DNA of 40,481 bases from Bacteroidota bacterium (GTDB taxonomy: Bacteria > Bacteroidota > Bacteroidia > Chitinophagales > UBA8649), in NCBI GenBank assembly GCA_002862745.1, contig PKDX01000041.1, positions 1 through 40,481 of the forward strand, written 5' to 3'. Numbering within the stretch: the stretch's first letter is position 1; every line of letters starts with the position of its first letter. Shown here piece by piece: positions 35,027 to 40,481 of this stretch. A model generated the notes under the pieces. It was given only the letters and a program-made list of their open reading frames with translations. It did no database searches and had not been told where the DNA came from. The translations under genes and the position numbers were made by a program.

Positions 35027-35527
35027 TTAGTCTTCTGCGATTCGCGCAAGTTCCTCTTCTAAGGCATACTCATCTCCGGCATTGTATCCCGTGTGTTTGT
35101 AAGCTACCTCTCCATTTTTGTCTAAGACAATGGTAAATGGTACCGTTTGCCAACCAAGGCTTCGTTTTGTATCTGAATTACGGTCATAGAGTACCTCAAA
35201 AGGCCAATCTTCGCCCGCTACATAACTTTTGGCACGTTCAACATTTCGTTGGTCATCGATTGATATGGCTATGAGTTCAACGTCGTAAAGATCCTGCCAA
35301 TCTGTATAAAAGTCTTCTGCAATCGTTTTGAGTTCCGTTTTACAAGGAGCGCACCATGTAGCCCAAAAGCAAAGCACGGTAATCTTTCCATTTTCAGCAT
35401 AGGTCTTTAGATCAACCTCTTTATTGTCTCCGTCTTTAAGTGTAGTGGATGTTATTGTTTGTGCGGACAGTCCGCTTGTACTAAAGACAAGGGTTGCGCA
35501 AAGCAATGCTTTAACGATTGTAGCCAT
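35027..35527 (-). CDS. TlpA-like periplasmic thiol-disulfide oxidoreductase
   Basis: 166 residues. Signal peptide (1-22, cleaved after L-S-A) and a thioredoxin fold with the active site F-W-A-T-W-C-A-P-C-K (C59, C62), then I-A-I-S-I-D-D-Q and the cis-Pro strand T-V-P-F-T-I-V. TlpA/ResA-type proteins reduce disulfides in exported proteins, for example in cytochrome c maturation. It is divergent from the DUF6029 gene, with 131 bases between starts, and convergent with the small T9SS gene. Its neighbours include two Omp28 proteins with the same type of CxxC. Confidence 0.85.
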   Translation of the reverse strand: MATIVKALLCATLVFSTSGLSAQTITSTTLKDGDNKEVDLKTYAENGKITVLCFWATWCAPCKTELKTIAEDFYTDWQDLYDVELIAISIDDQRNVERAKSYVAGEDWPFEVLYDRNSDTKRSLGWQTVPFTIVLDKNGEVAYKHTGYNAGDEYALEEELARIAED

Positions 35528-35658
35528 AGTTTCTAAGTTTTTAATCTAAACGGCTGTTAAGTTACAAAGTCAGTGCCAAGTTTTATATGTGGTCATCTAC
35601 TTCGTAAACCATGTGAAAGGAGCGATAAACATTGTACATTCATACTTCAATCTATTCT

Positions 35659-37371
35659 ATGCGACGTTTAGCATTTACAACTGCTTTGCTATTGGTTTCG
35701 ATCTTATCTGCATCGCTTGTGTTTGGACAGGGCACGATCTATGGTGATTTGGAGATTCGAAATGACTATTACGAAAGAGATTCTTTGATTGGTGCATCGA
35801 ATACGGCGCAATATGATAATTTAAAATCGAGTATTGACGCTTGGCTAACCGTAAATTATGCTAATCCAGAATGGGACTTTGACGCAAGTGTTCGACTCGA
35901 TGGGTTTCTGCATTCCAACTTGTTTAATCCAGGAAGAGAAGCCTACACGGGATTTGGTATTGGTCGATTTCATCTTAGAAAGACAGTCAACAATCTAGAA
36001 ATCACAGGAGGGTACATTTATGATCAGCTTGGAAGTGGACTTATCTTTCGTGCCTATGAAGATCGTGCATTAGGTATTGATGATGCTTTAGTAGGTGTAC
36101 GAACAGATTATAAGATCTCTGAAGCGTTCTCGATAAAGGCAATGGCTGGAATGCGCAAGCAGCGACTTGGAATGGATCGTTCGGTTATTGCCGCTATGGA
36201 GTTGAAAAGTTTTCAAAGTTTTGGAAAAGAAAAGGATTGGAACATGTCCTCGGGGATTGCTGCGGTAAATCGTACGCTCGATCAAGAATCTATGGATGCC
36301 ATAGTAGCTATAATCAATAGTTATCCCCTTGACGAACGATTCTTACCTACTTATAACAGCTATGCCTTTTCAGCGTACAATCAGCTAAATCATAAACGCT
36401 GGGGATGGTATCTTGAAGGAGCATGGAAGTCAAAAGATTTACAGCTTGTTAGCCTGACTGAGCCTCTACAACTTGACGCCGGAAATGCTCTCTTTACCAC
36501 TGTGTCTTATGCTAAACCAGGACTGGGGGCTACCTTGCTCTTTAAGCGCACCGATAACTTTCAATCTCGAAGTAATCCATTGGGAGGGGAAACTATTTTA
36601 AATTCTGCCATCAACTTCTTGCCACCTGCAAATCGTCAATTGTCACTTCGTCTTCCTGCGCGTTACCAGCCAGCCTCTCAAGAAATACGGGAAATGGGAC
36701 TGTCGCTCGATGTAAACTGGAAGATGAATAAATCGATGTCGCTACACGGAACCTACAGTCAGATTCATGATCTAGGGGCTACTCCAGGTGACTTCATTAA
36801 TGACTTATTGTATGCTCGAGGAAGCATTTCGGGCTTAAACAGCGGGAAGGCAGAAGGAGCGCTTTTATTTAAAGAGGTCTATCTCGACGTAGAGTGGAAA
36901 CACTCTAAGAAGTGGAAAGGATTATATGGTATGTATTACACTATGTATAACCGTTTATTCTACGAAGGAGAAGGCCTTGCCCAGACCTTTGTCTACTCAC
37001 CGTTCGTTCATTGGACCAACCGTATCTCGCGAAAAGTTTCTATGAAATACGAATTGCAATATCAGCACACAGTGGATGACTTCGGCCAGTGGGTTTATGG
37101 AATGGTTCAGTTGAACTTACCTCCCAAACTCTCCTTTGCCATTTCTGATATGTGGAATCTTCAAACCGGCCCAAATGTCCTGAGTGTATCTCAAGAAGGG
37201 TCTAAGTCCGGTATTCATTATTACTCCATATTTATGTCGTATACGGAAAAACAACATCGCTTGTCCTTAAACTATGCCAAGCAGGTTGCAGGGATTGTTT
37301 GTACCGGAGGGGTATGTCGTTATGAACCCGCCTTTAACGGATTTCGTGTTAACCTAGTAACCAGTTTCTAA
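35659..37371 (+). CDS. DUF6029-type outer-membrane beta-rich protein
   Basis: 570 residues from the ATG at 35659; the frame is open to a TTG at 35632, but the ATG places the n-region M-R-R directly before the signal core and the F-G-Q cleavage site. The mature protein is made of alternating strands with aromatic ends (Y-G-D-L-E-I-R-N-D-Y-Y, then G-F-G-I-G-R-F-H-L-R) and closes with F-R-V-N-L-V-T-S-F, all typical of an outer-membrane barrel. DUF6029 genes are often beside TlpA and Omp28 genes, as here; function is unknown. The stop overlaps the next start in TAATG (37369-37373), so translation is coupled to the Omp28 lipoprotein. Confidence 0.75.
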   Translation: MRRLAFTTALLLVSILSASLVFGQGTIYGDLEIRNDYYERDSLIGASNTAQYDNLKSSIDAWLTVNYANPEWDFDASVRLDGFLHSNLFNPGREAYTGFGIGRFHLRKTVNNLEITGGYIYDQLGSGLIFRAYEDRALGIDDALVGVRTDYKISEAFSIKAMAGMRKQRLGMDRSVIAAMELKSFQSFGKEKDWNMSSGIAAVNRTLDQESMDAIVAIINSYPLDERFLPTYNSYAFSAYNQLNHKRWGWYLEGAWKSKDLQLVSLTEPLQLDAGNALFTTVSYAKPGLGATLLFKRTDNFQSRSNPLGGETILNSAINFLPPANRQLSLRLPARYQPASQEIREMGLSLDVNWKMNKSMSLHGTYSQIHDLGATPGDFINDLLYARGSISGLNSGKAEGALLFKEVYLDVEWKHSKKWKGLYGMYYTMYNRLFYEGEGLAQTFVYSPFVHWTNRISRKVSMKYELQYQHTVDDFGQWVYGMVQLNLPPKLSFAISDMWNLQTGPNVLSVSQEGSKSGIHYYSIFMSYTEKQHRLSLNYAKQVAGIVCTGGVCRYEPAFNGFRVNLVTSF

Positions 37372-38222
37372 TGCATTGTTATCGTTTTACACCCTATTTG
37401 TTTGCCTCTTTTTTATGTCTCATGATTTCCTCATGTGAAGAGGAGGGTCCTGCTGTTATCTTAGATGAAGCGGAAACTTTATCAGATACTACCTACATCA
37501 CTTCAACCGTTCCCAGTGCTCAGGACAAAGTTGTGCTTATGGAAGAGTTGACCGGAGTGCGCTGTCCGAATTGTCCAGATGGCCATCAAGAAGTAGAATC
37601 CATTCTAGCTAATAATCCAGGCCGAGTATTGGCCGTTGCGGTGCATACTCCATTTTTGGGGCAGCCATTTCCAGGTGAAGCAAGTTTAATTACCCAGGCA
37701 GGGATTGATATGGAGAGTACTTTCGGTGGCTATGATGGTAAGCCGGCTTCCCTCATTGATCGCGTTAGCTATCCCGGTGAGCAGTATCGGTTTCTAGGTC
37801 TGCCCCAATGGGTGATTCGTGTTAATGAGCGCATGATGGAAACATCTCCTGTGAACATCGAGGTATCCTCTACGATATCTTCCAATGGCAATTCAGGGGT
37901 GGTAAGCGCCTCTATGACGTATACGGATGTGGCCTCCGACCATAGATTTGGGATTCTGCTCACTGAAAATGAGGTGGCGACGACTCAGATCGTAGGAAGT
38001 GTTGAGGTTGAAGACTACGAGCAAGAGCACGTGTTACGACGATATATTACTCCGGTTTCAGGTCAAGGATTAGAGGCTTCTCTTGAGTCAGGTCGAGTAT
38101 TTGAAAAAGACTTTGCCTTCGATCTTGAAGAAGGTTGGAATAGTGATAATATGGAAGTGATTGTTTGGGTTTCAGATGCGAATGGTATTGTGCATGCTGC
38201 AAAATCTAAACTTGGCGAATAA
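37371..38222 (+). CDS. Omp28-family lipoprotein with CxxC
   Basis: 283 residues. Lipoprotein signal with M-I-S-S before C22 and the acidic run E-E-E, which suggests surface exposure. The domain begins at V-V-L-M-E-E-L-T-G-V-R-C-P-N-C-P-D-G-H (C65, C68), closely matching the pattern in the T9SS-tailed Omp28 protein at 32.4-34.3 kb, and continues with A-V-A-V-H-T-P and G-G-Y-D-G-K-P. No sorting domain is present, so this copy stays as a lipoprotein. The start overlaps the stop of the DUF6029 gene, and pheT begins ten bases after its stop. Confidence 0.85.
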   Translation: MHCYRFTPYLFASFLCLMISSCEEEGPAVILDEAETLSDTTYITSTVPSAQDKVVLMEELTGVRCPNCPDGHQEVESILANNPGRVLAVAVHTPFLGQPFPGEASLITQAGIDMESTFGGYDGKPASLIDRVSYPGEQYRFLGLPQWVIRVNERMMETSPVNIEVSSTISSNGNSGVVSASMTYTDVASDHRFGILLTENEVATTQIVGSVEVEDYEQEHVLRRYITPVSGQGLEASLESGRVFEKDFAFDLEEGWNSDNMEVIVWVSDANGIVHAAKSKLGE

Positions 38223-38231
38223 GGATTAATT

Positions 38232-40481
38232 ATGAAGATTTCATATAACTGGCTACAACAATATATTTCGGCAGAAATTCACCCTAATGCTGCTGCGGAT
38301 TGTCTAACTGCAACGGGTCTAGAGGTAGAGCATCTCACCAGCACAGGAGGCGACGCAAAGCTTCTTCAGCAACTTAAAGTAGGAGAGGTTTTGACGAGGA
38401 GCGCGCATCCAAACGCAGACCGTCTTGCATTAGCTAAGGTGGATGTTGGAGAAGAGGTTCCGCTAGACATAGTATGTGGTGCTCCCAATCTAGAAGCAGG
38501 TCAAAAAGTTGTTGTGGCTTGCGTGGGAGTTGAAATTCCCGTTCAGGATGGAGAATCCTTCACCATTCGGAAAGCCAAGATACGTGGTGAGTATTCAGAA
38601 GGTATGCTTTGCAGTGAGCGCGAGATTGGTCTGAGTGAAGATCATGAGGGAATTATGATTTTACCCGATACGGCCAAGGTAGGTCAGGCATTATTAGAGG
38701 CTATTGATTTGGATAGTGACTACCAATTTGACATTGGCTTGACACCCAATCGAAGTGATGCTATGAGCCATTACGGCGTAGCTCGAGATCTCGTTGCTGC
38801 CCTAAGAGCTCAGGGGAAGAGTGCGTCATGCAAGCCTGTAGAAAGTGTGGCACTTCCTAGTGATCTCCCTTCGGTTGGACTATCCATTGAGGACACCTCA
38901 GCTTGTCCTCGATATTCGCTTTTAAAGATAACAGGAATCGAAGTCAAAGATTCTCCGCAGTGGATTCAACAAGCATTGAAATCCATTGGCCTAAAATCAA
39001 TCAACAACGTCGTGGATGCTACGAATTTTGTGCTTTGGGAAATCGGTCAGCCCTTACACGCTTTTGATGCGGATCATGTAGATCAAGAGTCCATCATTGT
39101 GCGTAAGGCGAATGACCAAGAACAGTTTGTGACCCTTGATGACAAGCCGATTAAACTGGACAAGGAAGACTTGGTGATCGCTGATGCCAAAAGTGCGCTT
39201 TGCCTGGCAGGTGTTTATGGAGGAAAGAATTCAGGCGTTACGGAAAAGACGACTTCAATTCTCCTGGAGAGTGCATACTTTGATGCCACAACGATTCGTA
39301 AGACTTCGGTGCGTCATGGTCTTCGTACCGATGCTGCTCAGCGCTATGAAAAAGGCGCGGATCCAGAAATTTTGCAACTGGGTTTGGAAAGAGCAGTAGA
39401 CATTCTTCGTGAAACTTGCCCCAATCTGGCAGTTGAAGGATATAACTTTTTTGATAGTGGTGCGCTCAAGCCTACAGAGGTTAAGCTTTCCTTGGAATAT
39501 CTCGATCAACTTTCAGGAGTATCTTTTTCCTATGCTACCGTAGTGCAGATATTGGAAGATTTGGATATGAAGGTGCTCCATGAAGAGGGCGGTTGGTTGA
39601 CGCTATCCATCCCAATGTATCGGAGTGATGTGACGCGCCCAGAAGATGTGATTGAAGAAATTCTTCGAATTTATGGTTTTGATCGCGTGAGCATTCCTGA
39701 CCGAGTGCATAGCTCGCTTACTTTCCAAGATCGTTTCCAAGTCAAGCCATGGATTGATCGTTTAGCTGGTCTTCTTAATGGATTTGGTTATTCGGAAATC
39801 ATGACGAATTCCATAAGCAAGTCAAAACATTACAAGGGACTTAGTGAAAAGGATATGGCACGTATTGTTCGCTTGGAAAACAGCATGACAAGTGAGTTGG
39901 ATATTATGCGGCCTAACCTTATTCCTGAAGGGCTTGAAGTCATTGCGTATAATATCAATAGAAAAGCGGATAATCTACGCCTTTTTGAATTTGGGCATAC
40001 CTATTCGAAAAATGGTGAGGCATATAGTCAGCGTCGAGAGCTTGCAATATATTTTTCCAGTCCGGGATCATTACGTCATTGGTCTGGGGCTGTCGCAAAA
40101 CAAGATTTTAATGCATTTAAAGGGTTAGTGGACGCTTTGAATAGCGATTTAAAACTCAATGTCCATTCGATGAAGGTATGGAACGGACCCTTCGCCCAAG
40201 GACAGGAGTTTATGATGGAAAAGAAAGTCTTTCTTCGATTAGGCGAAGTGCTGCATGATGCCCGAGAGCAATTTGGCATGGATCAACCTGTGTTTGTGGC
40301 ACTTTTTGATATCGACAATGTCTTGTCGTTGATTGATAAGGAGGTGTCCCATATGAAGTCGATTCCAACAACTCTCAACGTGCATCGGGACCTTACCATT
40401 CACTTTGAGGAAAACATGCCTTATCATCAGGTAAGTAGAACCTTGTCAGATTTAAACATCAAAGAACTTATCTATTGGAAC
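38232..40481 (+). CDS. pheT: Phenylalanyl-tRNA synthetase beta subunit, 3' end cut by window
   Basis: 750 codons are open from the ATG at 38232 to the right edge with no stop; related proteins are about 800 residues, so the last 50 or so are missing. It is one half of the alpha2-beta2 enzyme that charges tRNA-Phe. Seen in order: the N-terminal M-K-I-S-Y-N-W-L-Q-Q-Y-I; the tRNA-binding (EMAP-like) domain with H-P-N-A-D-R-L-A-L-A-K-V and I-V-C-G-A-P-N; the B3/B4 region (P-N-R-S-D-A-M-S-H-Y-G-V-A-R-D); R-H-G-L-R-T-D-A-A-Q-R-Y-E-K-G; and the B5 and core domain with E-I-L-R-I-Y-G-F-D. The final FDX-ACB domain is starting at the edge (H-R-D-L-T-I-H-F). pheS is not in the window. Confidence 0.95.
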   Translation, partial: MKISYNWLQQYISAEIHPNAAADCLTATGLEVEHLTSTGGDAKLLQQLKVGEVLTRSAHPNADRLALAKVDVGEEVPLDIVCGAPNLEAGQKVVVACVGVEIPVQDGESFTIRKAKIRGEYSEGMLCSEREIGLSEDHEGIMILPDTAKVGQALLEAIDLDSDYQFDIGLTPNRSDAMSHYGVARDLVAALRAQGKSASCKPVESVALPSDLPSVGLSIEDTSACPRYSLLKITGIEVKDSPQWIQQALKSIGLKSINNVVDATNFVLWEIGQPLHAFDADHVDQESIIVRKANDQEQFVTLDDKPIKLDKEDLVIADAKSALCLAGVYGGKNSGVTEKTTSILLESAYFDATTIRKTSVRHGLRTDAAQRYEKGADPEILQLGLERAVDILRETCPNLAVEGYNFFDSGALKPTEVKLSLEYLDQLSGVSFSYATVVQILEDLDMKVLHEEGGWLTLSIPMYRSDVTRPEDVIEEILRIYGFDRVSIPDRVHSSLTFQDRFQVKPWIDRLAGLLNGFGYSEIMTNSISKSKHYKGLSEKDMARIVRLENSMTSELDIMRPNLIPEGLEVIAYNINRKADNLRLFEFGHTYSKNGEAYSQRRELAIYFSSPGSLRHWSGAVAKQDFNAFKGLVDALNSDLKLNVHSMKVWNGPFAQGQEFMMEKKVFLRLGEVLHDAREQFGMDQPVFVALFDIDNVLSLIDKEVSHMKSIPTTLNVHRDLTIHFEENMPYHQVSRTLSDLNIKELIYWN

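Noticed and set aside
1-40481. CRISPR array, insertion sequence, integrase, toxin-antitoxin or phage genes
   Set aside because: No regularly spaced repeats, transposase or integrase motifs, terminal inverted repeats or target duplications were seen, and no paired small toxin-antitoxin genes.

Overview
The window looks like a stretch of a Bacteroidota chromosome, most likely from the order Flavobacteriales. The evidence is internal: several secreted proteins end in type IX secretion (T9SS) type A sorting domains. There are lipoproteins with acidic residues just after the lipid cysteine, a lipoprotein form of TamA (TamL), a DUF2723/GT117 glycosyltransferase, DUF6029 and two Omp28-family proteins. 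A -7 promoter box of the TAnnTTTG type sits before the tRNA gene. Gene density is high and no intergenic gap exceeds about 260 bases. No phage, insertion sequence, CRISPR array or rRNA was seen, and base composition gives no obvious sign of foreign islands.

Layout. 0-3.6 kb: the 5' end of a regulatory-domain (TonB-receptor-like) protein running off the left edge, a 923-residue T9SS cargo protein and a small surface lipoprotein. 3.8-9.0 kb: a leftward operon of a GT117 protein O-glycosyltransferase, a degenerate methyltransferase-like protein and RlmB. 9.1 kb: tRNA-Gln(UUG) with its own promoter and terminator. 9.2-13.3 kb: an NhaC-type antiporter divergent from a nine-repeat FG-GAP/VCBS propeller with a T9SS tail. 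13.3-17.5 kb: an exported heavy-metal-binding protein, Hsp20, TamL and a SpoU-family RNA methyltransferase. 17.5-20.8 kb: a tightly packed leftward operon of a SAM hydroxide adenosyltransferase, an ABM-fold protein, aroB and aroA. 20.9-26.9 kb: phoH-purC, an acidic lipoprotein, a DUF6580 membrane protein, citrate synthase, a four-helix membrane protein and an unknown secreted protein. 27.0-32.2 kb: a fused FAD/iron-sulfur 2-hydroxyacid dehydrogenase, an exported CxxC redoxin and a diverged two-domain acyltransferase. 32.3-38.2 kb: an envelope redox-type cluster (Omp28 with T9SS tail, small T9SS protein, TlpA, DUF6029, Omp28 lipoprotein). 38.2 kb to the end: pheT, cut by the right edge.

How the genes fit together. 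Most of the window is housekeeping metabolism and translation (aroAB, purC, gltA, pheT, rlmB, tRNA-Gln) mixed with cell-envelope genes: TamL for outer-membrane assembly, GT117 for extracytoplasmic glycosylation, T9SS cargo and lipoproteins. The clearest themes outside the core are four thioredoxin-fold or CxxC envelope proteins between 29.8 and 38.2 kb, and two enzymes whose catalytic signatures look eroded (4.6-5.3 kb and 30.6-32.2 kb). There is also a tandem GACA-rich repeat before hsp20, and two divergent gene pairs whose start codons share one CATG. I found no clear-cut new defence or mobile system. The most promising leads are the diverged acyltransferase, the envelope redox cluster and the hsp20 repeat. 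All functional calls are from reading motifs by eye; no database search was possible.
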